A stretch of 64,000 nucleotides of DNA from Vaginisenegalia massiliensis (lineage in GTDB: Bacteria; Bacillota; Bacilli; Lactobacillales; Aerococcaceae). The notes under the pieces were generated by a model. The model saw nothing but the letters and a program-made list of their open reading frames with translations. It did not search any database and was not told the origin of the DNA. The DNA lies in contig NZ_UWPC01000003.1 of the NCBI RefSeq assembly GCF_900604935.1, forward strand, positions 170,751 to 234,750. The letters run 5' to 3'. The position numbers and the translations under genes are program-made. Shown in pieces: positions 8,658-17,314 of this stretch (its first letter is position 1; every line of letters begins with the position of its first letter).

Positions 8658-8863
8658 TTATCCACAGAAATATGCATTATCTTGTGGATAAGTCGAAATC
8701 ATGTGTATAAGTGATTAAATTAGGGTTGCCATGAAATGAAAATTTGAAGCAAAATGAAAGGAACAAATAAGAGGCGGTTTTCAAGCGAACATCTGTTTAT
8801 TTTGATGAGAAATCAACAAGAAAAGCGAGTTATCCACAGAATCAAAATTAATTCTGTGGATAA
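8658..8863. promoter_or_regulatory. Cluster of five DnaA boxes
   Basis: Four perfect TTATCCACA boxes lie at 8658-8666 (+), 8683-8691 (-), 8830-8838 (+) and 8855-8863 (-). A fifth box, TTATACACA, fits TTATNCACA at 8702-8710 (-). The perfect boxes form two facing pairs with 16-base gaps, each embedded in an inverted repeat. The stretch between the boxes is AT-rich and non-coding. This is the content of the 382-bp gap between adcA and ktrA. It may be part of the replication origin region or a DnaA-titrating/regulatory site. Confidence 0.75.
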
Positions 8864-8872
8864 CTCGCTTTT
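8821..8872. terminator. Terminator-like hairpin downstream of ktrA containing two DnaA boxes
   Basis: Two perfectly complementary 22-base arms (8821-8842 and 8851-8872) flank an eight-base loop. They end in TTTT on both strands, so the structure looks like a rho-independent terminator for the leftward ktrB-ktrA transcript. Each arm contains a perfect DnaA box, so the same DNA can act at both levels. Confidence 0.7.
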
Positions 8873-8885
8873 TAAAGTGCATATC

Positions 8886-9560
8886 TTAGTTAAAATAACC
8901 TAAATAGTCGAATTTTTCGAAAACATGAGAGCTAGCAATCGCTACTAGAATAGTGTCTGCTTCAATCGGATCATTAATGGCAATCGAAGAATTTAACTTT
9001 TCACCACGTTCTTGGCGCATGCCGATTAAGTTAAGTTCGTATTGTTTACGTAGATCTAATTCATTGACGGTTTTGCCAACCCATTTTTCTGGTGCGCGGA
9101 ATTCAATAACGGATGTATCGTCGTCAAGGCGAAGGACTTCTTCGATCTTGTTGCGAAGAATTTTTGATGCCAGGCGCATACCGGAGTCACGTTCTGGTGA
9201 AACGACAACATCAGCCCCAACTTCATATAGGACTTCCTCAAATGTTACTGAACGGGCTTTGGCTACGACTTGGGGAACACCTAATTTTTTGCAGTTCATA
9301 GTAGCTAGAACAGCACTTTCAAGGTTAGTCCCTGTTGCAATCACGACAATATCACAGTTATGAATACCTAAAGTTTTCAAGAATTGGAAGTCAGTAATGT
9401 CACCAACGGCTGCATTGGTGACTTCGTCTGCAACATCTTTAACCATAAGAGGATCCCGGTCAACGGCTATGACGGTTGTGCCATAATGACTTAAATCTTT
9501 AGCAACTGTGCGACCAAAGACACCTAAACCTAAAATACCAACTGTTTCTGTTTTTTTCAT
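8886..9560 (-). CDS. ktrA: KtrA/TrkA-type RCK regulatory subunit of K+ uptake
   Basis: This 224-residue cytoplasmic protein has an N-terminal Rossmann RCK-N domain (GLGVFG at residues 11-16, acidic ribose-binding Asp in AVDRD) and a C-terminal RCK-C domain (about 140-220). Such subunits bind ATP/ADP or NAD(H), and often c-di-AMP in the C domain, and gate a KtrB channel. It lies 19 bases downstream of ktrB in the same operon with a clear AAAGGAAG ribosome site. Its length matches KtrA/KtrC (about 220 residues). It precedes the DnaA-box hairpin, which probably terminates the message. Confidence 0.92.
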   Translation of the reverse strand: MKKTETVGILGLGVFGRTVAKDLSHYGTTVIAVDRDPLMVKDVADEVTNAAVGDITDFQFLKTLGIHNCDIVVIATGTNLESAVLATMNCKKLGVPQVVAKARSVTFEEVLYEVGADVVVSPERDSGMRLASKILRNKIEEVLRLDDDTSVIEFRAPEKWVGKTVNELDLRKQYELNLIGMRQERGEKLNSSIAINDPIEADTILVAIASSHVFEKFDYLGYFN

Positions 9561-9579
9561 AAAGAGCTTCCTTTCTAAA

Positions 9580-10968
9580 TTAACTTAGTAAAACTTCAGC
9601 GTCAGCATACCGTACTTCGTATTTCTTGCGTTGCGAGATAATACTGATTAAGACAGTTATTGGGCCGACACGGCCAATGAACATCATACTCATAATGATA
9701 ATCCGTCCCCAAGTGGTTAATTGGCCAGTATAGTTCATCGATACGCCTACGGTACAGATGGCCGATACAGCCTCAAACATTATTTTAAAAGGATCGGGAT
9801 TAGGTTCAGTCAGTAAAAGAAGGGAGAACCCAACCATCAAGGCGGATAAGAAGAAAAGAGTGATGGTCATCGCTTGTTTCAGTAAATATGAAGGGAGGGT
9901 TCGTTTGTGGTATACGACTTGGCTATAGCCTTTTAGTTCAGAAATGAAGAGTAAGAATAACATAGCCGCTGTCGTTACTTTGATCCCACCGGCTGTTCCT
10001 CCAGGGGCCCCCCCGATAATCATCTGAAAAATATACATCAGATTAGAGAAGGGATGGCTATTTTCATAGTTGATAGTTGCAAAACCGGCCGTTCTCATTG
10101 TAACAGCTTGGAAATAAGAGGCCATCCATTGTTGCCATAAAGGCAGGTTGCCAATGGTATTAGGATTGTTATGTTCGACTAGCCAACCAATTGTGGTACC
10201 GAGAGTTAAAACCACGACTGTTGCCGTAATGGCTAAGCGAGTATGCACAGAGAGATTACGGAAAGTTAAACGTAGAATTCGAGGTTTGGAGCTTAAATAT
10301 TCTTTAGTTTTTTGACGTAGTTCAAACCAGACACTAAAGCCCAAGCCACCACAGATAATCAAGGAAGTGACTACAAAGTTTACGATTGGATTACCAATAA
10401 ATTTTTGCAAACTTGTTGAGCCAAAGTTATCAAAACCAGCATTACAAAAAGCAGATACAGCAACAAAAATAGAGTTAAACATGCCTCGACCTAATCCCCA
10501 ACGAGGAATAAAGTCAATCATCAAGATACAAGCGAAAATCGCTTCGACTGAGAAAGTAAATTTGTAAACCGACATCAAGAAGGAAATAAAGTCATCATTA
10601 GTTCCTCGGTTGAGGGCTTCTTGTAAGAAATATTGATCTTTGAGTGACATCTTTTTGTTAAGATAATACATAGAGGCAGAGATGATGGTGATTAAACCTA
10701 AGCCGCCAATTTGCATCAGAGCAATACAAATAATTTGACCGAGGTTATTATAAACCGCTCCAACATCTAGGACGGTTAAGCCGGTCACGCAAATCATGGA
10801 AACGGCAGTAAATAGATGATCCAGAAAGACCGTCGGCGGGGCTGTCGTTCGATGTGAAATCGGTAAGGACAAGAGGAAGCCGCCGAAGAAGATAATAAAA
10901 ACAAAACTCAAGGTGAGTTTTTGCGGGGTGGTCCAATGCAGTTGAATCTTTGCTTTTAATTTTTCCAC
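9580..10968 (-). CDS. ktrB: KtrB/TrkH-type potassium channel subunit
   Basis: The 462-residue integral membrane protein has the four membrane-pore-membrane repeats of the Trk/Ktr/HKT family. Selectivity-filter glycine regions are seen in SMICVTGLTVLDVG, AFCNAGFDNFGS, MRTAGFATIN and CTVGVSMNYTG. The start is a GTG with GGAG nine bases upstream. It forms an operon with ktrA. A c-di-AMP riboswitch is found before such operons in some bacilli, but the leader here is under 100 bases with no room for one. Confidence 0.92.
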   Translation of the reverse strand: MEKLKAKIQLHWTTPQKLTLSFVFIIFFGGFLLSLPISHRTTAPPTVFLDHLFTAVSMICVTGLTVLDVGAVYNNLGQIICIALMQIGGLGLITIISASMYYLNKKMSLKDQYFLQEALNRGTNDDFISFLMSVYKFTFSVEAIFACILMIDFIPRWGLGRGMFNSIFVAVSAFCNAGFDNFGSTSLQKFIGNPIVNFVVTSLIICGGLGFSVWFELRQKTKEYLSSKPRILRLTFRNLSVHTRLAITATVVVLTLGTTIGWLVEHNNPNTIGNLPLWQQWMASYFQAVTMRTAGFATINYENSHPFSNLMYIFQMIIGGAPGGTAGGIKVTTAAMLFLLFISELKGYSQVVYHKRTLPSYLLKQAMTITLFFLSALMVGFSLLLLTEPNPDPFKIMFEAVSAICTVGVSMNYTGQLTTWGRIIIMSMMFIGRVGPITVLISIISQRKKYEVRYADAEVLLS

Positions 10969-11092
10969 AAAATTTCACTCCAATAAAAAAACGCAAGACA
11001 AAATTGCCTCACTAAGTTAGTTCCTTGCATAATATCATACACAAAATACTGAGAGAATGCTATCATTTAAATGTAAAGTTAGGAGGAAAGAC

Positions 11093-11575
11093 ATGATTAA
11101 TATCGAGTTAATCTGTGTTGGTAAAATTAAAGAAAAATATCTCAAGCAAGGTATCGATGAATATGCTAAACGCCTCAGTACGTATGCCAACTTTTCTATT
11201 GTTGAGGTGGCCGATGAAGCAACGAGTGAGCAGATGAGCCAAAAAGAAATTGACCTCGTGTTAGATAAAGAGGCAGATAAAATCCTTGCCAAATTAGATC
11301 CCAGTCGCCAAGTGATTGTCTTAGCAATTGAAGGGAAAATGATTTCCTCTGAAGAATTAGCGACCACACTCGATCAGATGGCTACATACGGTCAGTCTAA
11401 GATTACCTTTATTATAGGAGGTTCTTTAGGGTTGGCAGAAAGACTAAAGCAAGACGCTCAAATGAAGATTTCTTTTGGCCGAATTACACTGCCCCATCAA
11501 TTGATGCGGCTAGTTTTAACCGAACAGATTTATCGAGCTTTTCGAATTATGCATGGACATGCCTATCATAAATAA
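11093..11575 (+). CDS. rlmH: 23S rRNA (pseudouridine1915-N3)-methyltransferase RlmH
   Basis: At 160 residues this is the normal length for this SPOUT methyltransferase, which methylates pseudouridine 1915 in helix 69 of 23S rRNA. The SAM-binding knot motif IIGGSLGL and the family C-terminus, [20 protein letters not shown] then YHK, are intact. The ATG at 11093 follows AGGAGG by seven bases; the longer frame from 11057 overlaps the promoter region and lacks a site. A TGCTATCAT extended -10 lies at 11058-11066. rlmH sits near the replication origin in most Firmicutes. Confidence 0.97.
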   Translation: MINIELICVGKIKEKYLKQGIDEYAKRLSTYANFSIVEVADEATSEQMSQKEIDLVLDKEADKILAKLDPSRQVIVLAIEGKMISSEELATTLDQMATYGQSKITFIIGGSLGLAERLKQDAQMKISFGRITLPHQLMRLVLTEQIYRAFRIMHGHAYHK

Positions 11576-11731
11576 GTTAGGAGCTGTCAAAAAAAGACAC
11601 CACAAATTGAACTGACCCGTTTCCGAGTTAAGCTGTGTATGTCGGCTATCCAAGCTGTAATGGGAGTCTAGAGAAGGCGGTCCTCGTTATCAGTTCTCAG
11701 AAAAGTAGAAGTTATATTATTTGAAATTTTG

Positions 11732-11775
11732 TTTGGCTTTATATAAGGTAAGCATATAAATAGTGCAAAGCCAAA
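11732..11775 (+). promoter_or_regulatory. Promoter flanked by a 9-bp inverted repeat (DUF697 gene)
   Basis: TTTGGC (11732-11737), a 17-base spacer and TATAAA (11755-11760) form a plausible promoter. The -35 is part of TTTGGCTTT (11732-11740), which recurs inverted as AAAGCCAAA (11767-11775) just past the probable start site. The arms could bind a dimeric repressor or fold in the 5' leader. The rest of the rlmH-DUF697 gap (11576-11731) shows nothing recognisable. Confidence 0.4.
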
Positions 11776-11797
11776 TAAATAAAAAGGTGGGATTCTT

Positions 11798-12451
11798 ATG
11801 CCAACAGAATCGCAAGATTTAATCAATTCAAAAAATATTCAAGTTGAAAATCCTCAAGAAGCATCATTTATGGATGAATTATTAGGGCGTTTACCTAAAC
11901 CAGTGGCCTCAAGTTTTGTATCATTTTATCGTCAATCGCGAAATCAAGCTGAAAAAATCGTGGATAGCCATAAAGATCAATTAGATGGGGTCTTGAACGA
12001 CTTTGTGGGTGGTTTGGAATCGTCTCGTCGTCAAGAAGCGGGCAAAATAATTCGAACGGCAACAATAATGGCTGCTGTAGTCGGGTGTTCGCCTATTCCT
12101 TTTTCAGATGCCATCCTCTTAGTGCCCATTCAATTGACTATGATGGCGCGATTGCATAAATTATTTGGCCAATCTTGGACTAAGAGTTTAGGTAAATCAT
12201 TTACCAAAGAATTGGCTGTGGTAGGCTTTGGTCGAAGCACAGTTGGCAATATTATGAAGCTAATTCCCGGCTTAGGTACTTATTCGGGAGCTGCTGTAAA
12301 TGGCGTGGTTGCATCGAGTATCACGGCTTCATTAGGTTGGGCGACAGTCAAGATGCTTAATGGCGGCGAAGATTTACTTGAGAATATGGGTAGTTTTAAA
12401 GGTAAGTATAAAGGCTTGATGCAAGCCTTAAAGAAAGCAGGAATTTTGTAA
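11798..12451 (+). CDS. DUF697/YcjF-like membrane-associated protein, function unknown
   Basis: The 217-residue protein has a charged N-terminal half (residues 1-80). A DUF697-like C-terminal domain follows, with two hydrophobic hairpin segments around CSPIPFSDAILLVPIQ (about 98-115) and the Gly/Ala-rich stretch near GLGTYSGAAVNG. DUF697 occurs in GTPase-linked and stress-induced membrane proteins. No GTPase domain is fused or encoded next to it here. It appears to be a single-gene transcript between its own promoter and a strong hairpin. Confidence 0.7.
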   Translation: MPTESQDLINSKNIQVENPQEASFMDELLGRLPKPVASSFVSFYRQSRNQAEKIVDSHKDQLDGVLNDFVGGLESSRRQEAGKIIRTATIMAAVVGCSPIPFSDAILLVPIQLTMMARLHKLFGQSWTKSLGKSFTKELAVVGFGRSTVGNIMKLIPGLGTYSGAAVNGVVASSITASLGWATVKMLNGGEDLLENMGSFKGKYKGLMQALKKAGIL

Positions 12452-12530
12452 TTAAACGTCACCTCTATTAAGCATGCTTCGCAAAGTGTTCAAAAAGGAA
12501 AATATGTGTATTTATTAAAAAATGAAAGTC

Positions 12531-12566
12531 ATAAGGCCACTTCTCACTAGCGAGAAGTGGCCTTAT
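12531..12566. terminator. Hairpin between convergent DUF697 and carbonic anhydrase genes
   Basis: A 15-bp perfect stem (ATAAGGCCACTTCTC with its complement) encloses a six-base loop. T-rich sequence on either side is modest on the plus strand and stronger on the minus strand (the complement of the A-run at 12516-12522). It probably serves both genes. Confidence 0.7.
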
Positions 12567-12595
12567 TCATAGTATCAAACTGCAACCATTTCAGC

Positions 12596-13162
12596 TTAAG
12601 CTAGGTAACCATTCACGACCAAGTCCACTTTACCAGTATGAGGATCAATGACTAATCCATGTACCGGGACATCACGAGGAATTAGGGGATGATTGCGTAC
12701 TAGATCCACATCGTGACGAACAGAAGTGATTACATCGTCAAAACCATATAACCAATTTTCAAGATTAAGTCCATTGGCTTCTAAGCTAGCTAAATTTTCG
12801 CTTGTAATGCCTCTTTCTTTCATTTTAGTTAGGACAGCTTGGGTATCAACTTGTTGCATGCCACAATCATGGTGACCCATAATAATCACTTCATCAGCTT
12901 TGAGAAGGTATATAGCAATGACCAAAGAACGCATAATTGATCCGTAGGGATGAGAAATCAAAGCCCCAGCATTCTTGATGACTTTGACATCGCCGTTGGC
13001 TAAATTCAGGGCTTTGGTAGCTAAATCTACCAGGCGGGTATCCATGCAAGTCAACATAACTAAGCGTTTGGCCGGAAATTTGTCTTGGGTTTCGTAAGCT
13101 TTATAGTCTTGATTGGCGACGAATTGTTGATTATAGGTTAAGATAGATTCAAGTAATGACAT
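12596..13162 (-). CDS. Beta-class carbonic anhydrase
   Basis: This 188-residue cytosolic enzyme interconverts CO2 and bicarbonate. Zn ligands Cys39, His97 and Cys100 and the catalytic Asp41-Arg43 pair (CMDTR) are all visible, with GHHDCGM as the second signature. The length fits the short beta-CA clade of Gram-positive bacteria. It is monocistronic and faces the DUF697 gene. A -10-like TACAAT is seen on the minus strand about 50 bases upstream of the start. Confidence 0.93.
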   Translation of the reverse strand: MSLLESILTYNQQFVANQDYKAYETQDKFPAKRLVMLTCMDTRLVDLATKALNLANGDVKVIKNAGALISHPYGSIMRSLVIAIYLLKADEVIIMGHHDCGMQQVDTQAVLTKMKERGITSENLASLEANGLNLENWLYGFDDVITSVRHDVDLVRNHPLIPRDVPVHGLVIDPHTGKVDLVVNGYLA

Positions 13163-13513
13163 TGTATTGACTCCTTTTTTGTAGCTTATGTCTATTGTAA
13201 TCTTTTATCAGTTTAATGGCATCTGACTTGCTTTTTTAAAAGTCACTTTTTTTATTAATGTTCGTTTTTTCAATTAGAGGACAAAAATTGAATCAGAAGG
13301 CAGACAAAGTGATAGGGGGATAAAGGGCATGGGGTTCTCGTTAGCTATGGTGTGGTTCACAAAAAGGTCCGATCATCCGTTCTGAAAATCGAATAAAATC
13401 AGTCTTTTGTCTGGAGTGATTCTGATAAAAACGCATAAATTTCACAAGAAGCTCTTGAATGGGGCTATTAGAGAGTGTATACTTGTTGAGTGCTAACGAT
13501 AGGAGGTTAAATC
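13163..13513. other. 351-bp divergent intergenic region
   Basis: The region separates the carbonic anhydrase and pot promoters. It contains the pot promoter at 13455-13483 and T-rich tracts near the carbonic anhydrase start. No ORF, riboswitch fold or repeat could be recognised in the remaining sequence. Confidence 0.4.
13455..13483 (+). promoter_or_regulatory. Promoter of the pot operon
   Basis: TTGAAT and TATACT are separated by exactly 17 bases, and the potB ribosome site AGGAGG follows about 18 bases further on. The short leader leaves no room for a riboswitch. Confidence 0.65.
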
Positions 13514-14344
13514 GTGAATAAAGTTCGTGTTTTTGGTTTGAGCCCAGCCGTGTTGATGCTTTTAGTCTTCATGGTGCTACCTTTAATTTACTTGCTATTA
13601 CCAACATTAGAACTATCCCTCAATCCTTTCAGTCAATATACGGCTTTTTTTGCTAGTTCATATCAAATGAAAGTATTATGGCGCACCTTGAAAGTGGCCA
13701 GTTTAGTGACTCTTTGGTGTGCTATCTTAGGAATCCCAACTGCCTATTTTATTTCTGGTCAAACAAAAAAATGGAAAAGCTTATTGATGGCTGTGACCTT
13801 GTTTCCCTTATTAACTAATTCAGTGGTTCGAAGCTTTGCTTGGATTAATATTTTGGGACAAAAGGGTATCGTCAATCAGACTCTTTTGGCTATGCATCTT
13901 ATTGATCAGCCACTTACTCTTTTATATACCGATTTTGCTATTATTATTGGTTCGATTTATTTATTCTTACCAACCATGATTATTTCCTTGGTGGGAGTAA
14001 TGGATTCAATTGAACCTGAAGTTTTAGAAGCTGCGTCCACTTTAGGTGCTAGCCAGTGGCGCGTCTTTCGCAAGATTATTGTGCCGCTTAGTATTCCAGG
14101 GACGATTGTCGGTAGTATCCTCGTCTTTACGGGTACCTTGACGGCTTATACAACGCCGCAATTATTGGGCGGAAATAAGAATATGCTTCTGGCTACCTTC
14201 CTACGCCAAAATGCTTTGACTTTGGGTAATTGGCAATTAGCCAGCGTCGTGGCTTTTATTATGATATTAATAACCTTATTAGTGAATGCTCTATTATCGC
14301 GACTAGCTAAACGAATGGATAAACGATTGGCGGGTGATCTGTAA
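13514..14344 (+). CDS. potB: Polyamine-type ABC transporter permease PotB
   Basis: This inner permease subunit of 276 residues has about six membrane helices. The binding-protein-dependent transport motif EAASTLGASQWRVFRKI, near residues 175-191, docks on the ATPase. The start is a GTG with AGGAGG seven to eight bases upstream. The stop overlaps the potC ATG by one base (TAATG), so the two permeases are translationally coupled. The order here is potB-potC-potA-potD, unlike the potA-first order common in streptococci. The substrate (putrescine/spermidine) is inferred from family only. Confidence 0.85.
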   Translation: MNKVRVFGLSPAVLMLLVFMVLPLIYLLLPTLELSLNPFSQYTAFFASSYQMKVLWRTLKVASLVTLWCAILGIPTAYFISGQTKKWKSLLMAVTLFPLLTNSVVRSFAWINILGQKGIVNQTLLAMHLIDQPLTLLYTDFAIIIGSIYLFLPTMIISLVGVMDSIEPEVLEAASTLGASQWRVFRKIIVPLSIPGTIVGSILVFTGTLTAYTTPQLLGGNKNMLLATFLRQNALTLGNWQLASVVAFIMILITLLVNALLSRLAKRMDKRLAGDL

Positions 14345-15123
14345 TGAAAGCAAATAAATGGATTAGTGTGATTGCCATTGCTGTTTTTCTTTTTCTTTTC
14401 TTACCATTAGTGATTATTGTGATTACCTCATTTGGAACGCAGGCAGCCATTCAATTTCCGATTCAAGGTTTTACCTTGGACTGGTATCGGGTTGTATTTG
14501 AATCAGACACCTTTGTGTCGAGTTTCTGGGTTAGTTTGGGGATAGGCTTAGTGGCGACTTTGCTAGCTCTATTGATTGGCATTCCAGCCGCTTATGTTTT
14601 AGCTCGCTATTCACATCGAAGCAATCGCTTCTTGAATCAATTCTTCTTATCGCCGACCTTAATCCCAGGTATGGTGACCGGTTATGCTATTTTCCAATTG
14701 GTTGTTGTGCAATTCCAATGGCCCGTATTAGTGTCACTCTTAGTGGGACATTTATTAATTAGTCTACCCTATGTGATTCGCTTAATTGGTTCGAGCTTAC
14801 AGAATTTAGATTCTTCGATTGAAGAAGCGGCTTGGACATTGGGTTATACACCTTTGCAAGCTATTACCAAGATTGTGCTACCTAATATTTCATCCGGTAT
14901 TTTCGCTGCCTTTATGTTGGCTTTTATTAATTCGTTTAATAATATTCCAGTCAGCATGTTCTTGACTGGACCAGGGGTTTCTACCTTACCGATTAGTATA
15001 TTGAATTATATGGAATTTAATTACAATCCGGCTGTTTCGGCGATTTCGACCCTCTTGATGCTCTTAACCTTAGGTTTGATGTATGCGATCGATAAGACCT
15101 TAGGTTTGTCGTCTATTGTTTAA
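14344..15123 (+). CDS. potC: Polyamine-type ABC transporter permease PotC
   Basis: This is the second permease subunit, 259 residues with about six membrane helices and the EEAAWTLGYTPLQAITKI docking loop. It begins in the last base of the potB stop and ends 23 bases before potA. Together with PotB it would form the heterodimeric channel of the importer. Confidence 0.85.
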   Translation: MKANKWISVIAIAVFLFLFLPLVIIVITSFGTQAAIQFPIQGFTLDWYRVVFESDTFVSSFWVSLGIGLVATLLALLIGIPAAYVLARYSHRSNRFLNQFFLSPTLIPGMVTGYAIFQLVVVQFQWPVLVSLLVGHLLISLPYVIRLIGSSLQNLDSSIEEAAWTLGYTPLQAITKIVLPNISSGIFAAFMLAFINSFNNIPVSMFLTGPGVSTLPISILNYMEFNYNPAVSAISTLLMLLTLGLMYAIDKTLGLSSIV

Positions 15124-15146
15124 AGAAAGAAGGGAAGTAAGAAAAT

Positions 15147-16196
15147 ATGTCTTATGTTGAATTAAAAAACATTGGCGTCACCTATGATCAAGATCATTAT
15201 ATTTTAGAAGACTTGAATTTAGCGATTGAACAAGGTCAATTAATTTCTTTATTGGGTCCATCCGGCTGTGGTAAGACGACTACTTTGCGTGTGATGGCTG
15301 GCTTGATTCAACAACAAAAAGGCCAATTTTATGTAGATGGTCAAGACTTGAGCCAGGTGCCGGTTCATAAACGTAAGTTCGGAATGGTTTTCCAATCGTA
15401 TGCTTTATTTCCACATTTAACAATTTATGATAATGTAGCGTTTGGGTTAAAATTAAATAAATTAGATCCAGCTGTGATTAAAGAAAAAGTTGAAACTATC
15501 ATGAAAGTTTGTGGTCTAGAAGGCTTAGGCGACCGTTTTCCTAAACAATTGTCAGGTGGACAACGCCAACGGGTGGCTTTAGCGCGAGCTTTGGTGATTG
15601 AACCAAAATTGCTTCTATTAGATGAACCTCTATCCAATCTGGATGCTAAATTGCGGTTAGCCATGCGCTTAGAAATTCGCCGCTTACATGAACAATTGGG
15701 TATGACCACTGTCTTTGTCACTCATGACCAAGAAGAGTGCTTCTCAATTTCAGATAAAGTTGCTATTATGAATCAGGGTGTTATTGAACAATTTGCCTCG
15801 CCAGAAGAGATTTATCGCTATCCTAAGACCCGTTTTGTGGCCGAATTTATTGGTTTTGAGAATTTCTTTGCGGTTCAACTAGTGGATGGTCAATTAAAGG
15901 ATGCTCAAGGACGTGTTTATGATGTTACCTATGTGGATGGAGCCCAAGATAAGAAGGACTTAGTCTTAACCATCCGTCCAGAGGATATTCAACTTAATCC
16001 GGCGGAAACAAGTGGCTCTAATCACCTATCAGGTCGCGTGACTGTTCGGACCTTTATGGGAAAAGGTTATCAGTACGAAGTGGAAACTGACTTAGGCAAG
16101 TGCTTAGTTCATGACTTTTCTCAAACGAAATATCAAGTGGGAGATGAAGTTCACCTTTATTTACCACAAACTAAATTATTGGCTTTAAATAAATAA
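15147..16196 (+). CDS. potA: Polyamine-type ABC transporter ATPase PotA
   Basis: The nucleotide-binding subunit has 349 residues. Walker A is GPSGCGKTT (about residue 37), the signature is LSGGQRQRVALARAL, Walker B is LLLLDEPLSNLD and the switch His is in FVTHDQEE. A C-terminal TOBE-like domain (about 240-349) is present, as in PotA/MalK-type ATPases. The gene sits in the middle of the operon, 22 bases before potD. Confidence 0.88.
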   Translation: MSYVELKNIGVTYDQDHYILEDLNLAIEQGQLISLLGPSGCGKTTTLRVMAGLIQQQKGQFYVDGQDLSQVPVHKRKFGMVFQSYALFPHLTIYDNVAFGLKLNKLDPAVIKEKVETIMKVCGLEGLGDRFPKQLSGGQRQRVALARALVIEPKLLLLDEPLSNLDAKLRLAMRLEIRRLHEQLGMTTVFVTHDQEECFSISDKVAIMNQGVIEQFASPEEIYRYPKTRFVAEFIGFENFFAVQLVDGQLKDAQGRVYDVTYVDGAQDKKDLVLTIRPEDIQLNPAETSGSNHLSGRVTVRTFMGKGYQYEVETDLGKCLVHDFSQTKYQVGDEVHLYLPQTKLLALNK

Positions 16197-16218
16197 AAAA
16201 TATATTGGAGGAATCAAT

Positions 16219-17301
16219 ATGAAGAAACAAAGTCTTTTAACAGCTTTCACAGCTGGTATGTTATTGTTAGCAGGTTGTGGTAACTCACAAGCTCCAACGG
16301 CTGAAAAGGAAGCCTCAAGCAGCAAAGATTCAGCAAAAGCCGAATCAAGTTTAGTTATCTCGACTTTTGGTTTGAACCAAGATGACGTTCAAAAGATTGT
16401 TATGGATCCATTTGCTAAAGATAATAATGCGAAAGTCACTTTAGAAGTCGGAAATGCATCAGAACGTTTAACTAAATTAAAAAATGATAAAAATGCTAAC
16501 ATTGACGTGATTGAATTATCACAATTAAATGCTGACCAAGGTGCTAAAGACAAATTATTCGCGAAAGTAACTGAAAAAGAAGTACCAAACATCGCTAAAC
16601 TAACACCAGGAGCTAAGGAAGTTTATGATAATGGTTCAGGTATTCCTTACGCTGTGAACAGTATCGGGATTATTTACGACCGTGAAGCGCTTGGTTTTGA
16701 AATTAAAGATTGGTCTGATTTATGGAAGGCTGAATTAAAAGGCAAAGTAGCGATTCCTGAATTATCAACTACTTTCGGTCCAGCTATGTTGTATGTAGCA
16801 AGTGACTACAAAGGGGCAAAATTAGAAGACGACAAGGGTAAAGCAGCTTTTGAAGCCTTGAAAGAATTAAAACCAAACGTGGTTAAAACTTATGCTAAAT
16901 CTTCAGACTTAGCTAACATGTTCCAAGCAGGTGAAGTTCAAGTGGCTGTAGTAGCTGACTTTGCCCAAGGTATGATTAAAGAAGCTAATCCAAAGGTAAG
17001 CTTTATTGTTCCGGAGTCAGGAACTTATGCTAACTACAATACGTTAAATATCCCAGCTAATGCTAAAAATAAAGAATTAGCTTATAAATATTTGAACTGG
17101 CGTATTAGTAAAGACTTAGAATTAAAAACGGCAGAAGGCTTCAACGAAGCTCCTGTTAATAAAGATGTTGTGTTGAAACCAGAAGTCGCAGCTAATAAAA
17201 CTTATGGACCAGTTGCTGTAAAAGCTAAAGCAATGAATACTAAATTCGTTGATCAAAACTTAGCGGATTGGTTAAATCAATGGAATGAAGTCTTGAACTA
17301 A
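16219..17301 (+). CDS. potD: Polyamine-type ABC substrate-binding lipoprotein PotD
   Basis: A lipoprotein of 360 residues with lipobox LLAGC (Cys20), a Ser/Ala/Lys linker and a two-lobed periplasmic-binding fold of the spermidine/putrescine-like group. Family-like segments include NSIGIIYDRE and NYNTLNIPANAKN. The aromatic and acidic residues that box polyamines could not be verified by eye, so another small cation or amine is possible. A terminator follows, but the next gene, a deaminase-like amidohydrolase, begins immediately beyond it and may be functionally linked. Confidence 0.8.
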   Translation: MKKQSLLTAFTAGMLLLAGCGNSQAPTAEKEASSSKDSAKAESSLVISTFGLNQDDVQKIVMDPFAKDNNAKVTLEVGNASERLTKLKNDKNANIDVIELSQLNADQGAKDKLFAKVTEKEVPNIAKLTPGAKEVYDNGSGIPYAVNSIGIIYDREALGFEIKDWSDLWKAELKGKVAIPELSTTFGPAMLYVASDYKGAKLEDDKGKAAFEALKELKPNVVKTYAKSSDLANMFQAGEVQVAVVADFAQGMIKEANPKVSFIVPESGTYANYNTLNIPANAKNKELAYKYLNWRISKDLELKTAEGFNEAPVNKDVVLKPEVAANKTYGPVAVKAKAMNTKFVDQNLADWLNQWNEVLN

Positions 17302-17314
17302 GTCATTAAACGAA

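Noticed and set aside
8658..8863. Calling the DnaA-box cluster oriC itself
   Set aside because: dnaA and dnaN are not in the window and no clear DNA-unwinding element could be confirmed, so only a DnaA-box cluster is claimed.
10969..11092. c-di-AMP riboswitch in the ktrB leader
   Set aside because: The leader is under 100 bases, with no room for or trace of the conserved ydaO-type core.
13163..13513. Riboswitch before potB
   Set aside because: The good promoter at 13455-13483 leaves a leader of about 25 bases, too short for any known riboswitch.
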